A DNA stretch of 64,000 bases from Orlajensenia flava (GCF_004801905.1 NZ_SSSN01000005.1:124001-188000), one strand, 5' to 3'; positions 25,570 through 34,572 are shown, counted from the first letter of the stretch. Notes: a model not told the origin generated them from the letters alone. Program-made: numbers and translations.

Positions 25570-25980
25570 GTGGACACATCACTGGCAGCGTTGGGACTCG
25601 CGGTGAAGCGAGTGCAGGTCAAGCATCATCGTGCTGCGACGGAGGCGCTCCGCCCCGTGGGTGTCACCCTCGTGCAGTGGGACGCGCTGCGGCACCTGCA
25701 TGAGAACCCAGGCGTCTCGCAGCACGACCTCGCCGTGCTGACCTTTCAAACCGACCAGGCCTTCGGCACCCTCGCCACACGCCTCGAATCCCGAGGGCTG
25801 ATCCGCCGAACCGCCGTCGCCGGACGGTCCATTCGCCCCGAGCTCACGCCCGAGGGCGAGCGGGTCTTCGCCGCCGGACGAGAACTGACCGAACAGGTCG
25901 TGCGCGAATCGTTCGCTCCTCTCGACGCCGACGAGCGGGCCGTCCTCGGCGACATGCTCCGGCGGCTGCTCGAGCACTGA
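25570..25980 (+). CDS. MarR family transcriptional regulator
   Basis: A 136-residue winged-helix regulator. It shows LVQWDALRHLHENPGVSQHD, LAVLTFQTDQAFGTLATRLE (recognition helix) and SRGLIRRTAVAGRSIRPELT (wing), then a C-terminal dimerisation helix. The GTG at 25570 follows an AT-rich 61-bp region shared with the divergent alpha/beta hydrolase, its probable target. Length is normal for the family. Confidence 0.9.
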   Translation: MDTSLAALGLAVKRVQVKHHRAATEALRPVGVTLVQWDALRHLHENPGVSQHDLAVLTFQTDQAFGTLATRLESRGLIRRTAVAGRSIRPELTPEGERVFAAGRELTEQVVRESFAPLDADERAVLGDMLRRLLEH

Positions 25981-26004
25981 GCTTCCCTCGAACTCCGTCG
26001 AGCC

Positions 26005-27690
26005 TCATCGGGGAATGACCGGAACCTCGAGCGCTGAGGGTCGCCCCGGCGACCAGGTGATCCTCGCCTTTCCCGAACCGGTGCGCTGGTACGAGGTGGG
26101 AAAGTGCCCGAAGAGTGGGTTGCGGGGTTGCAGGTAGCGTCCGGCGACGAGGAGACGAAGGCCGTCGCCTGCGCGAAAAAGGGTGGCGGACGAGCTGAGC
26201 GGAATCAGGACTTCCATCTCGTCGTCGTCGACGACGGGCTGGAGCGTTCGAAAGGTGTGCTCGGGTTGATGCGGGGCGCTCAGGAGCGGGTCGAGTTCTC
26301 GGAGCGCGAGGCGCAACCGGCCCTGCGCGACGCGGTCACGTCCATATCCGTAGGAGCCCTCGAAAGCAACGGGCGCGCCGCGCGACCACTTCTCCACTCC
26401 GACGAACAGGCGCGGGTCGGCTGCTCCGGTTGTAGACACCTGAAGACGCAGGGTCATCGGACCGCTGAGTTCGGTGTCCTCTTCGAAGGAGTACCCGAAT
26501 GCCGCCGCGTCGCGCCGCAGATCGAAGGTGACGCTACCGCTGCCGGTCGCATGTGCAGCGCTGAGCGTGCCGCCATCACCGAGGTACAACTGGCGCCAAT
26601 CGGTGCGAGCAAGTGGCCATTCCTGTTCGTTGCGCACTTCGACGACGCCGTCCCGGCGGTCGCGGATCTCCAGCCGCAGTCGAGGCACCTCGGCGACGTC
26701 CGCCTCTCGGAGATGGCGGTCGAAGAAGGTGAGCTGATGCTGGCGGGCTTCCTGCCCGTAGAAGGTCGCCCACTTCGGTCCCCGGTGCGTATAGGCGTGT
26801 CGCTCGCGGGAGCCGACATTCTGAAACGCCCGCATCGACCCGACGCTGTGGAGGTTGTCGTCGGAGAAGCTCGTGCACTCCAATATCGGGACGGTCATCT
26901 TCGACAGGTCGGGCGTGAGCGCATCCCACCAGGCGTCTCGCAGCGGATGCTTCCGCCGTTCGGCAGCCAGGTCGGTCCTCAACCGGGCTACCCGCTTGGT
27001 GAGGAACAGCCAAACCGTCGCGAAGCCGTTCTCGACGACTCCGCCCGGGGTGAAGAAGTCGCGGTAGGCATCCGTGAACCCCTCCCAGGGGCAGATCGCT
27101 TGGAGATCCGGAGGGCGCAGGGCGGCGACCTTGTACTGGGAGAGCGCGAGATAGGACACCCCGAGCATTCCGACTCGGCCGTTGGACCACGGCTGAGCGG
27201 CGGCCCAGGCGATGACGTCGGCGATGTCGTCGGCCTCCTGATCGGAGAGGAGGTTCCCGCGGCCTTCGGAGTGCCCTCCGCCACGAGTGTCCAGATTGAT
27301 GACCGCATAGCCCTGCTGGGCCCACCAGACCGGGTCGGGTGCCTCCCAACTGGTCTGGTTCGAGATGCGCAACGGTGCCGACTGGTTCATGATGCGGAAC
27401 TGCGGGCTGATCGACCACCTGCCGCGCTTGAGCTTCGGCACCGCGTCCTTGCCGTAGGGGTGCGCCGAGAGCAGCACCGGTAACGAGCTCTGCGTGTCAG
27501 CGGGCCGGAACAGATTGAGGCGCAGCGTCACGCCATCCTCCATTCGCACCGGCACATCCTCGTCTTTTCGGACATCGGCAGACATGGGGTAGACGGTGAC
27601 AGGCGGGTGCAGGAGAGCGTTCAACCGCGTGCGCGCGTATGCGGCACGACCGGGGCGGCGCCAGGGCTTGTCGAGAGCGGATGTCTTCAC
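26005..27690 (-). CDS. CocE/NonD family hydrolase (S15-type)
   Basis: A 561-residue serine hydrolase of the X-Pro dipeptidyl-peptidase/cocaine-esterase type. VPVRMEDGVTLRLNLFRPAD opens the catalytic domain, then LLSAHPYGKDAVPKL, QQGYAVINLDTRGGGHSEGR and GRVGMLGVSYLALSQY (nucleophile Ser in GVSY). The C-terminal half is the jelly-roll domain (FRAGDGLRLLVAGRY). It hydrolyses esters or acylated peptides; substrate unknown. GTG 27690 has GAGAGG upstream. Divergent from a TetR gene with a shared palindromic operator. Confidence 0.9.
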   Translation of the reverse strand: MKTSALDKPWRRPGRAAYARTRLNALLHPPVTVYPMSADVRKDEDVPVRMEDGVTLRLNLFRPADTQSSLPVLLSAHPYGKDAVPKLKRGRWSISPQFRIMNQSAPLRISNQTSWEAPDPVWWAQQGYAVINLDTRGGGHSEGRGNLLSDQEADDIADVIAWAAAQPWSNGRVGMLGVSYLALSQYKVAALRPPDLQAICPWEGFTDAYRDFFTPGGVVENGFATVWLFLTKRVARLRTDLAAERRKHPLRDAWWDALTPDLSKMTVPILECTSFSDDNLHSVGSMRAFQNVGSRERHAYTHRGPKWATFYGQEARQHQLTFFDRHLREADVAEVPRLRLEIRDRRDGVVEVRNEQEWPLARTDWRQLYLGDGGTLSAAHATGSGSVTFDLRRDAAAFGYSFEEDTELSGPMTLRLQVSTTGAADPRLFVGVEKWSRGAPVAFEGSYGYGRDRVAQGRLRLALRELDPLLSAPHQPEHTFRTLQPVVDDDEMEVLIPLSSSATLFRAGDGLRLLVAGRYLQPRNPLFGHFPTSYQRTGSGKARITWSPGRPSALEVPVIPR

Positions 27691-27706
27691 GGTGGTGATC
27701 CTCTCA

Positions 27707-27757
27707 GATGCTTTAGAGCGACGTTCTAGTCGTACTAGAGCGCCACTCTAAAGCATC
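27707..27757. promoter_or_regulatory. nested palindromic TetR operator
   Basis: GATGCTTTAGAG (27707-27718) and CTCTAAAGCATC (27746-27757) are perfect 12-bp arms; between them TCTAGT-CGT-ACTAGA is a second perfect palindrome. TAGAGCG occurs twice. A -10-like TAGACT (27761-27766) lies 7 nt before the tetR ATG, suggesting a leaderless transcript repressed from this site. Confidence 0.8.
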
Positions 27758-27773
27758 CGCTAGACTGTTGTCC

Positions 27774-28415
27774 ATGAGCGGGGAGAATGCTCTCGGGAGC
27801 GACCACCGGACTCGGCAGGCCCGAGTGGGCGATGAGCTGCGGCGGGACACACGCGACCGCCTGCTGAAGGCTGCCGAGCAGGAGTTCGCGGCGCACGGCT
27901 ACGCGGCTGCCACGGTCACCCGGCTCGCTGCAGCCGCACGAGTATCAGTCCAAACGCTCTACTCGGCGTGGGGCAGCAAACGCGCTCTTCTGCGTGGCTA
28001 CATGGAGAGGGCCCTCCCCGGGGGGTTGAGTTCACCGGAGGAGGCCTCCGAACGTTTCACCGCCGAAATGGCGCCCGCGCAGAGGCTCGTGGAACTCGCC
28101 GACCTCGTCGCCGAAGTGGCCGGGCGTGCTTCGCTGGGCTGGCGGCTCTATCGTGACGCCGCAGCCGTCGACCCTCGGATCGCCGAGGACTGGAACGAAC
28201 TGCAACTGCTTCGCCACCGGCTCATCGACCAGATCATCAGCGCCATTCCCGAGGGCGCGCTCACAGCAGGACTCACCAGGAAAGCCGCCATCGACACGGC
28301 TTGGGCGATCGCCAGCCCGGAGAGCTACGAACTCCTGGTCAGTCGTCTCGGTTACACCCTCGACGAGTTCCGCGGTTGGCTGCGCCAGGCACTTCTCCGA
28401 GCACTTCTCGCCTGA
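27774..28415 (+). CDS. TetR family transcriptional regulator
   Basis: A 213-residue repressor with HTH RDRLLKAAEQEFAAHGYAAA, then TVTRLAAAARVSVQTLYSAW, followed by GSKRALLRGYMERALPG. The C-terminal domain includes LVELADLVAEVAGRASLGWR and ends TLDEFRGWLRQALLRALL. ATG 27774 lies just beyond the nested palindrome, so the gene should be autoregulated together with the divergent CocE-type hydrolase. Confidence 0.9.
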   Translation: MSGENALGSDHRTRQARVGDELRRDTRDRLLKAAEQEFAAHGYAAATVTRLAAAARVSVQTLYSAWGSKRALLRGYMERALPGGLSSPEEASERFTAEMAPAQRLVELADLVAEVAGRASLGWRLYRDAAAVDPRIAEDWNELQLLRHRLIDQIISAIPEGALTAGLTRKAAIDTAWAIASPESYELLVSRLGYTLDEFRGWLRQALLRALLA

Positions 28416-28466
28416 AGCGGCCCGTGCGGCACAACGGAACATACGTGCTGAACGGATGCCCTCGCG

Positions 28467-28763
28467 TTGGACCTGGACGGAACGCTCTTCTGCCTCGGCT
28501 GCCTCGGCTGCCTCGGGCCCATCACCATTTCCACCATCGACCTCCTCGTCGGCCGGAAGCGACTCGCATCAGCCGGAAGCGGCGGACACCATTACACCCA
28601 GGATCTGCTCGACTTCTGCGGCGAACACAACATCGTCGCCGACATCGAGATCATTGCGCCCCGGGAGCGTCGAGGACGCCCTCGACGCCCTCGAAGAAGC
28701 GACGTGCGCCATCGCTTCGTCCTCGACCTGAGCACGTTCGGCGACGACACTCTCGTGAGCTGA
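28467..28763 (+). pseudogene. zinc alcohol dehydrogenase, C-terminal remnant
   Basis: The frame encodes STIDLLVGRKRLASAGSGG, then YTQDLLDFCGEHNIVADIEI, and finally SDVRHRFVLDLSTF: the end of an NAD(P)-dependent cinnamyl-alcohol-type dehydrogenase. Between IIAP and SDVRH the family sequence (VEDALDALEEA) lies in another frame, so there are two compensating shifts, and the N-terminal catalytic and cofactor domains are absent. A triplicated GCCTCGGCT sits at its start. Non-functional fragment. Confidence 0.75.
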
Positions 28764-28981
28764 CCCCGCCAGCAGTAGGGAGGCCACCGACGACTCCACG
28801 CCTACGCCGGATCCGGGCGAGGGGTGAGCATCGACGACCTCAGTCGTCTCGCCACGAGGGGCCGGGCACCTGTGCACGGGTTTCAGGAGAACTGCACAGA
28901 GGGGTACGGTTTTACCACTGAGGTGCCGACCGTCGGTGTACTGCACCCTCCGAGGATGATCGACGAGACGAGTGCATCGCC
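28764..28981. other. gap without a recognisable gene
   Basis: Between the dehydrogenase remnant and the TMEM175-like gene I see no coding signal; it should hold the promoter of the channel gene. GAGGGGTACGGTTTTACCACT includes the only AT-rich patch. Confidence 0.4.
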
Positions 28982-29644
28982 ATGGCAGTGCGTGAACGGG
29001 TCACCAGTCGAGGGCGCGTCGAAACCTTCAGTGACGGCGTCTTCGCCATCGCGATCACCCTGCTCGTGCTCGATCTGCGCGCGCCAGAAGACTCGGCCAC
29101 GTTTTTGGCCGACCTCGCCGCGCAGTGGCCGTCTTACCTGGCCTTCGTCGCCGCGTTCGCGGTGCTCGGCCTCATCTGGCTCAGCCATCACGCGCTGTTC
29201 ACCCGACTGAAGGCCGTGAACGCCTCCCTCCTGTTGCGCAACCTCCTCTTGCTCTTCCTCGCGGCGGTGTTCTCGTTTCCCACCGGTGTGCTGGCCGCGT
29301 CCTTTCGGGACGAGTCAGCAAAGACGAACCAACTGGTCGCCATCGGTATATTCGAGCTCACCGCCATCGCGATCACCCTGGCGTGGGTGTGGCTGTGTCG
29401 CATCCTCGTCGTCTCGCAGCATCTCGCCAAGGATCCCGCGGAAGCCGCGGCCTACGTTCGACAGCAGACGCTCTTCGGGGGCATCGCATGTGCGCTGCTG
29501 GCCATCGCGTTCGCCGCGGGCTTTTTCTCCACTCTCGCCTCCATCCTGCTGACAGCGCTCCTCCCGCTCATCAACATCGCCTTCTACCGTCGCTCCCAGC
29601 GCTTCGCAGGCGACGGCGCTTCGGACCGACTCACCGAGGGGTGA
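28982..29644 (+). CDS. TMEM175-family (DUF1211) potassium channel-like protein
   Basis: A 220-residue membrane protein with about six hydrophobic helices. The first helix carries R.-FSDGVFAIAITLLVLDL, the selectivity-helix signature of bacterial TMEM175 channels; WPSYLAFVAAFAVLGLIWLS and HHALFTRLKAVNASLLLRNL follow as in the family. Expected to pass K+ through the cytoplasmic membrane as a tetramer. The ATG at 28982 has no strong ribosome site. Stands alone. Confidence 0.9.
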   Translation: MAVRERVTSRGRVETFSDGVFAIAITLLVLDLRAPEDSATFLADLAAQWPSYLAFVAAFAVLGLIWLSHHALFTRLKAVNASLLLRNLLLLFLAAVFSFPTGVLAASFRDESAKTNQLVAIGIFELTAIAITLAWVWLCRILVVSQHLAKDPAEAAAYVRQQTLFGGIACALLAIAFAAGFFSTLASILLTALLPLINIAFYRRSQRFAGDGASDRLTEG

Positions 29645-29660
29645 AGGATCGACGAGATGT

Positions 29661-29858
29661 TCAGCCGGAAGTCGCGTCGGTCTTGTCTTGGAAAAGGCGG
29701 ACGACCAGCAGCCATGCGCCGGTGATCATGTAGCAGGCGTTCAGAGTCATGGCAGCACAGGCGATGTACAGGCCGACCGTGGAGCCCGAGATGAAGACGA
29801 CAGCACCGGCGATCTCCGCGGCATACAGCGTTTCGAGCGGCGCGGTGCGCTCGACCAA
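29661..29858 (-). CDS. small two-helix membrane protein or membrane-protein fragment
   Basis: 65 residues with two hydrophobic stretches, EIAGAVVFISGSTVGLYIAC and NACYMITGAWLLVVRLFQ. It may be the C-terminal end of a larger membrane protein whose 5' part has been lost, since the start has no clear ribosome site and the upstream gap is short. No family recognised. Lies between the convergent end of the channel gene and the XRE regulator. Confidence 0.35.
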   Translation of the reverse strand: MVERTAPLETLYAAEIAGAVVFISGSTVGLYIACAAMTLNACYMITGAWLLVVRLFQDKTDATSG

Positions 29859-29888
29859 CGCTCAGGCGAGTGACGGATGCCGAGCCGT

Positions 29889-30752
29889 TCAGCGGGAGTC
29901 GTGTTTCGCCCGGTCGTGCTCGGGGGACGCTGAGGGCGACGCAGCCGCCATCGAGCCGAGCAGCGCGAGGCGCTCCGCCGACTCCGTGCCCGGCTGGGCG
30001 TGGTAGACGACGACCATGATGCCGTCGGTGCCGCTGACGGCGAGCTTCTCGCGATCCAGGCGGAGGCGGCCGACCACCGGATGATCGAGCGTGACGCTCG
30101 CTCCCGTGCGTTCGGCGATGTCGTGCCGCGCCCACAACTGACGGAAGGTCGGGCTCACGAGCGAGAGCTCACCGATGAGCTCCACGACGCGAGGGTCGTC
30201 GACACTGCTGCCGACCGTCCGGCGGAAGCCGGCGAGCAGCGCCGCCGCCGCCCTCTCCCAGTCCTCGAAGAGGTCTTGTTCGGCCTCGTCGAGGAACACG
30301 TCGCGAAGCCGGTTGCCTCCCTTGGCCAGTCGCGGGGAGACGGCTGCGGCAAGCGGGTTGGCGGCGAGCACGTCGAGGTGCCTGCCTTCCGCGAACGCCG
30401 GGAATGGCAACTCGTCGATGAACCGGGCCGTGCTCGTGGGCAGAATCTCCCGGCGCGGCTTGCGGCGCTGCCGGCTGGGCCGATGTTCGGCGAGGCTCAG
30501 GAGGTATCGGTCGTCCTCGAGTTGCAGCACGCGGGCGATCGCCTCGAGTATCTGCGCCGACGGCCGGCGGTCGCGCCCCTGCTCCAAGCGCACGTAGTAC
30601 TCGGCGCTGATGCCCGAGAGCATCGCCACCTCTTCGCGGCGAAGCCCCGGAACACGGCGCGTGCCGAGCACGGGAATGCCCACCTGCTCGGGTGTGATCA
30701 GCTCGCGTCTGGCTCGAAGGTATTCGCCCAGCACGTTCGGCTCGTCGTTCAT
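29889..30752 (-). CDS. XRE-type regulator with MmyB-like ligand domain
   Basis: A 287-residue regulator. The HTH begins LGEYLRARRELITPEQVGIP, then RRVPGLRREEVAMLSGISAE and YYVRLEQGRDRRPSAQILEA, the classical MmyB-like actinobacterial pattern. The C-terminal PAS-like domain includes LDVLAANPLAAAVSPRLA and LDHPVVGRLRLDREKLAVSG. Such proteins usually regulate a divergent short-chain dehydrogenase; here an SDR gene is indeed divergent 134 bp away. The start chosen is ATG 30752 (MNDEPNVLG) rather than 30761. Confidence 0.9.
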   Translation of the reverse strand: MNDEPNVLGEYLRARRELITPEQVGIPVLGTRRVPGLRREEVAMLSGISAEYYVRLEQGRDRRPSAQILEAIARVLQLEDDRYLLSLAEHRPSRQRRKPRREILPTSTARFIDELPFPAFAEGRHLDVLAANPLAAAVSPRLAKGGNRLRDVFLDEAEQDLFEDWERAAAALLAGFRRTVGSSVDDPRVVELIGELSLVSPTFRQLWARHDIAERTGASVTLDHPVVGRLRLDREKLAVSGTDGIMVVVYHAQPGTESAERLALLGSMAAASPSASPEHDRAKHDSR

Positions 30753-30885
30753 GATCCACAACGCTAACCGCCGGCTGTCCGTCGGTGGGTGTCCTTGTCG
30801 CTACCAGTGTCAGCAGGGCACTGGGCCGAGGCGGCCGCACCGGGCAGACTCGACTCGATCCACCTCGCACCGAAAGGCACCCAGC

Positions 30886-31914
30886 ATGTCCAACGTTCTC
30901 GTCACCGGCGGCTCCGGCTTCATCGCCGGCCATGTCATCACGCAGCTCCTCGACCAGGGCCACTCCGTCCGTGCCACCCTCCGGTCGCTGCGCACGGAGA
31001 ACGTCGTCCGCTCCGTGCTCCGCGAAGCCGGCGTCACGCGAGACGAAGCCCTCACGTTCGTCGAGGCCGACCTCATGAGTGATTCCGGATGGGCGGCAGC
31101 CGTCGCGGGCATGGATCACGTCATCCACCTGGCGTCTCCGATCCACACCGGCAAGGTCAAGGACGAGAACGACGTGATAGCCCCGGCCCGCGAGGGCGCC
31201 CTCCGGGTTCTCCGTGCCGCGCGCGACGCGGGCATCGGGCGGGTCGTTCTCACCTCGGCATTCCACGCCGTCGGCTTCGGCCACGGCAAGATCGACCACG
31301 TCTTCACCGAAGACGACTGGTCGCCGCTGAACGGCCCCGGCGTCGACGCCTACGGTCGCAGCAAGATCCTCGCCGAGCGGGCCGCGTGGGACTTCGTCAA
31401 GCGTGAAGGGCGCGGCATGGAATTGACCACCATCCTTCCCGTCGCCGTCATGGGGCCGATCATGGGCAGCGAGGTGTCGGGGGCGAACCACATCGTCCAG
31501 CGCAGCCTGAACGGGCAGATGCCGGGCTACCCGAACATGTTCGTGCCCGTCGTGGATGTGCGCGACGTCGCCGCGGCACACATCGCCGCCCTGACCGCCG
31601 AGGGCGCAGCGGGTCAGCGCATCCTGATCGACAACGGCGAGCCCGCCATCGCGATGAAGCAGATCGGGGTGATCTTGAGGGAGGAGCTCGGCGCTGACGC
31701 CTCCAAGGTTCCGACTCGCTCGATTCCGGATTTCGTCGTTCGCATCGCTTCCTTGTTCTCGGACGAGTTCAAGCCCGTCGCCGCCGATCTCGGCTACGTC
31801 AAGCGGGTCTCAGACGCGAAGCTGCGCGACCTCCTCGGCATCCGTCCGCGTCCGTCTCGCGAGGCGATCGTCGCTGCGGGCCGGAGCATGGTCGCCAGCG
31901 GCCTCGCCCAGTAG
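30886..31914 (+). CDS. NAD-dependent epimerase/aldehyde-reductase-like SDR
   Basis: A 342-residue extended SDR. NVLVTGGSGFIAGHVITQLL supplies the GxxGxxG cofactor motif, VEADLMSDSGWAAAVAGMDH and VIHLASP follow, then RVVLTSAFHAVGFG and YGRSKILAERAAW (Tyr-x3-Lys). This is the dihydroflavonol-reductase/methylglyoxal-reductase-like group; the substrate is an aldehyde or ketone of unknown identity. ATG 30886 has GAAAGG upstream. Its probable regulator is the divergent XRE gene. Confidence 0.9.
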   Translation: MSNVLVTGGSGFIAGHVITQLLDQGHSVRATLRSLRTENVVRSVLREAGVTRDEALTFVEADLMSDSGWAAAVAGMDHVIHLASPIHTGKVKDENDVIAPAREGALRVLRAARDAGIGRVVLTSAFHAVGFGHGKIDHVFTEDDWSPLNGPGVDAYGRSKILAERAAWDFVKREGRGMELTTILPVAVMGPIMGSEVSGANHIVQRSLNGQMPGYPNMFVPVVDVRDVAAAHIAALTAEGAAGQRILIDNGEPAIAMKQIGVILREELGADASKVPTRSIPDFVVRIASLFSDEFKPVAADLGYVKRVSDAKLRDLLGIRPRPSREAIVAAGRSMVASGLAQ

Positions 31915-32197
31915 CCGGGGCCGCCCCGCGAGCGGGTCAGCCGACCGCCCGAGTGCAGGGTTGACGCTGTTGAAAAGCGGCATACATATGTCGACATGGT
32001 GACAGGCGGTCGCTCCGCTTTCACGCGCGGTGCGAAATCGACCTGACAGTTTTTGTCGGTGTGGATGGCTGCTGGCCGACGGTGAGCGTCATCTCGACGC
32101 ATCATCTGCCAGGCGCGCCCTTCCGTCGCGGCGTGTCGCCGCCCGAGAGGTGAGAACGCTACGCCAACGATATGTTCCCGCTCGTAGCATCGGAACT
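31915..32197. other. vanR upstream region with degenerate repeat half
   Basis: No gene is seen. At 32043-32066 CTGACAGTTTTTGTCGGTGT, followed by GGATG, resembles one arm plus loop of the palindromic repeat found elsewhere. The right end contains the vanR promoter. Confidence 0.45.
32164..32177. promoter_or_regulatory. candidate VanR box upstream of vanR
   Basis: CCAACGATATGTTC contains the imperfect inverted repeat AACG-ATA-TGTT, ending about 21 nt before the vanR ATG. A nearly identical site lies upstream of vanH. A -10-like TAGCAT (32185-32190) is 7 nt before the ATG, suggesting a leaderless vanR transcript. Confidence 0.6.
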
Positions 32198-32893
32198 ATG
32201 CGTGTGCTGGTTGTCGAGGATGAGCCCCTGATGGCGCAGGCCATCCGTGACGGGTTGAGGCTGGAAGCGATCGCGGCCGACATCGCCGGCGACGGGGATG
32301 CCGCTCTGGAATTGCTGAGCATCAACACCTACGACATCGCGGTGCTCGACCGTGATATTCCGGGACCATCGGGTGACGAGATCGCGCAGGGCATCGTGGC
32401 CTCGCGCAGCGGCATGCCGATCCTCATGCTCACCGCCGCCGATCGGTTGGATGACAAGACGTCGGGTTTCGGCATCGGCGCAGACGACTACCTCACCAAG
32501 CCGTTCGAGTTTCACGAGCTCGTTCTCCGCCTGAGAGCCTTGGATCGGCGGCGGGTGCACAATAGGCCGCCGGTGCGCGAGGTCGCCGGACTGCGTGTGG
32601 ATCCCTTCCGCCGGGAGGTGTATCGAGACAGCGTATACGTGGCGCTGACCCGCAAGCAGTTCGCGGTGCTGGAGGTTCTCGTCGCGGCCGACGGCGGCGT
32701 CGTCAGTGCCGAGGATCTGCTCGAGCGCGCGTGGGATGAGAACGCCGACCCGTTCACGAACGCGGTCCGCATCACGATCTCCGCCCTGCGCAAGCGCCTC
32801 GGCAGACCCTGGGTGATCGCCACGGTGCCCGGCGTCGGCTACCGCATCGAGACGGAGCTGAACGCCGACGATGAGCGGGGTGATCGTGAATAG
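32198..32893 (+). CDS. vanR: VanR-type response regulator
   Basis: A 231-residue OmpR/PhoB-family regulator. The receiver starts MRVLVVEDEPLMAQAIRDGL, the phospho-acceptor Asp lies in YDIAVLDRDIPGPSGDEI, and the conserved Lys in GADDYLTKPFEF. The winged-helix output domain reads VALTRKQFAVLEVLVAADGG, then FTNAVRITISALRKRLG and ATVPGVGYRI. The assignment to VanR rests on the adjoining vanS-like kinase and vanHAX. It overlaps vanS by 23 bp. Expected to activate vanH-vanA-vanX and itself. Confidence 0.85.
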   Translation: MRVLVVEDEPLMAQAIRDGLRLEAIAADIAGDGDAALELLSINTYDIAVLDRDIPGPSGDEIAQGIVASRSGMPILMLTAADRLDDKTSGFGIGADDYLTKPFEFHELVLRLRALDRRRVHNRPPVREVAGLRVDPFRREVYRDSVYVALTRKQFAVLEVLVAADGGVVSAEDLLERAWDENADPFTNAVRITISALRKRLGRPWVIATVPGVGYRIETELNADDERGDRE

Positions 32894-33971
32894 AACTCCT
32901 GGCCTCAGCGTCCGCCTGAAGTTCACCCTCAGTTACGCCGGGTTCCTGCTCGTCGCCGGTGCCGTGCTTCTCGCGGTGGTGTGGGTGTTCCTCCTGCGGT
33001 ATGTGCCCAACCAAGACGGTCAGGACGCTCTGACGCCGTTCGGTCCCAGCCGGGACGACCTCCTGCGCGCGTTCGTGCCCGCGGCCGCCTGGGCTTCTCT
33101 GGTCCTGCTCGCATTCATGGTGTTCGGCGGATGGTTACTGGCCGGCCGCATGCTGGCGCCGCTCGACCGCATCACGAGGGCGACGCGGCGGGCGGCGACC
33201 GGATCGCTCTCGCATCGCATCGAGCTGGAGGGTCGTCGGGACGAGTTTCGGGAGCTCGCCGACAGCTTCGACGTCATGCTCGCCCGGCTCGAGGCGCAGG
33301 TCGCCGAACAGCAGCGGTTCGCCGCCAACGCGTCCCATGAGCTGCGCACCCCGTTGGCGATAACGCAGACCCTGCTCGACGTCGCCCGCAACGATCCGCG
33401 TGGCGAGAGCGCAGAGCTGATCGAGCGTCTGCGGACCGTCAACCTCCGCGCCATCAATCTGACGGAGGCACTGCTGCTGCTCAGCCGCACGGGCCAGGGA
33501 ACTTTCGAGAGGGAGGCCGTCGACGTGTCGCTGGCCTCGGAGGAGGCCGTCGAAGCACTGCTTCCACTCGCGGAGAAACGCGGCGTGACCATCGAGATCT
33601 CGGGAGCGATCACCGTCACGGATGGCTCGCACACCCTGCTTCTGCAGTTGGTCACCAATCTCGTGCACAACGCCATCGTCCACAACCTCGCGCACGAGGG
33701 CTCGGTGTGGGTGAAGACGGAGACGGATGCGCAGCACGCGGTGCTCATCGTCGAGAACACGGGTGCCCAGCTCAGCCCCCACCTGGTGGCAACGCTGACC
33801 GAACCGTTCCAACGCGGCAGCGCTCGCACCCGCACCGACGATTCCGGTGTCGGCTTGGGCTTGGCGATCGTGGAGAGCATCAGCCGGGCCCATGACGGTT
33901 CGCTCGCCATCGAGCCTCGACCGGGTGGTGGCCTGCGGGCCGTAGTGAGGTTGCCCGCGCTGCTCAGGTGA
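32871..33971 (+). CDS. vanS: VanS-type sensor histidine kinase
   Basis: A 366-residue membrane kinase with two transmembrane helices (LKFTLSYAGFLLVAGAVLLA and AAAWASLVLLAFMVFGGWLL) enclosing a short external loop of about 35 residues, then HAMP. The H box is FAANASHELRTPLAITQTLL, the N box LVTNLVHNAIVHNLA, and the G boxes DDSGVGLGLAIVESISR. The small sensor loop is like actinobacterial VanS proteins that sense glycopeptides at the membrane. A GTG at 32886 is an alternative start. Its 3' end overlaps the convergent vanX gene by 8 bp. Confidence 0.85.
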   Translation: MSGVIVNRTPGLSVRLKFTLSYAGFLLVAGAVLLAVVWVFLLRYVPNQDGQDALTPFGPSRDDLLRAFVPAAAWASLVLLAFMVFGGWLLAGRMLAPLDRITRATRRAATGSLSHRIELEGRRDEFRELADSFDVMLARLEAQVAEQQRFAANASHELRTPLAITQTLLDVARNDPRGESAELIERLRTVNLRAINLTEALLLLSRTGQGTFEREAVDVSLASEEAVEALLPLAEKRGVTIEISGAITVTDGSHTLLLQLVTNLVHNAIVHNLAHEGSVWVKTETDAQHAVLIVENTGAQLSPHLVATLTEPFQRGSARTRTDDSGVGLGLAIVESISRAHDGSLAIEPRPGGGLRAVVRLPALLR

Positions 33972-34572
33972 GGGGAAAGTCGAAGAAGGTGTCGGGGTAG
34001 GGCTCGTCGATCATCGTGTAGTGCCACCACTCGGTTTCGTAGGCCCTGAACCCCGACGCTTCCATGATCGAGCGAAGGTGGAGCCGGCTTGCGGCCTGAG
34101 CGCCCGAGATTCCGGGGGCGCCGTGGGAGGAGACCGGATCCATGAGGTCATGGTCCCCTCCCATCCCGGCGAGTTCGCCATCGGCGAGGTGGAACAGCGT
34201 GAGGTCGAGAGTGCCGCCTCGGCTGTGTCCGGACTCTGCGGCGACGTATCCCTGCTCGACCATCTCAGACCTGGCGATGTTCGGGTAGTGCCGCCGCTTC
34301 GTGCGGCCGTCCTCCGGTTGTCTGGACCAGCTCAGAAACGCGTCGACCGCGCGTTGCGGGCGATATCCGTCCCAGAGGAGCAGACCGAAACCTCTCGCCG
34401 CCGCCTCGGCGCGGGCCCGGTCGACAGCGGCGCAGAGAGCCGTCGTGCCGGCGATGCGATTGGTCAGGTAGCCGTCGACGGGTTTGCCCGTGAAGTTGTC
34501 CCAGGTGGCGTACTTGGCATCCCATCGAATGCCCGGTACGAGCTCGTCGATGTAGACGAAGTCGCTTCTCAT
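33964..34572 (-). CDS. vanX: D-Ala-D-Ala dipeptidase VanX
   Basis: A 202-residue zinc dipeptidase, the exact usual VanX length. It removes D-Ala-D-Ala so that only D-Ala-D-Lac precursors reach the wall. Metal and catalytic motifs are present: SGHSRGGTLDLTLF (SxHxxGxxxD) and ETEWWHYT (ExxWxH). The N-terminus FVYIDELVPGIRWDAKYATW, then DNFTGKPVDGY, is typical. ATG 34572 overlaps the vanA stop by 4 bp. Confidence 0.95.
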   Translation of the reverse strand: MRSDFVYIDELVPGIRWDAKYATWDNFTGKPVDGYLTNRIAGTTALCAAVDRARAEAAARGFGLLLWDGYRPQRAVDAFLSWSRQPEDGRTKRRHYPNIARSEMVEQGYVAAESGHSRGGTLDLTLFHLADGELAGMGGDHDLMDPVSSHGAPGISGAQAASRLHLRSIMEASGFRAYETEWWHYTMIDEPYPDTFFDFPLT

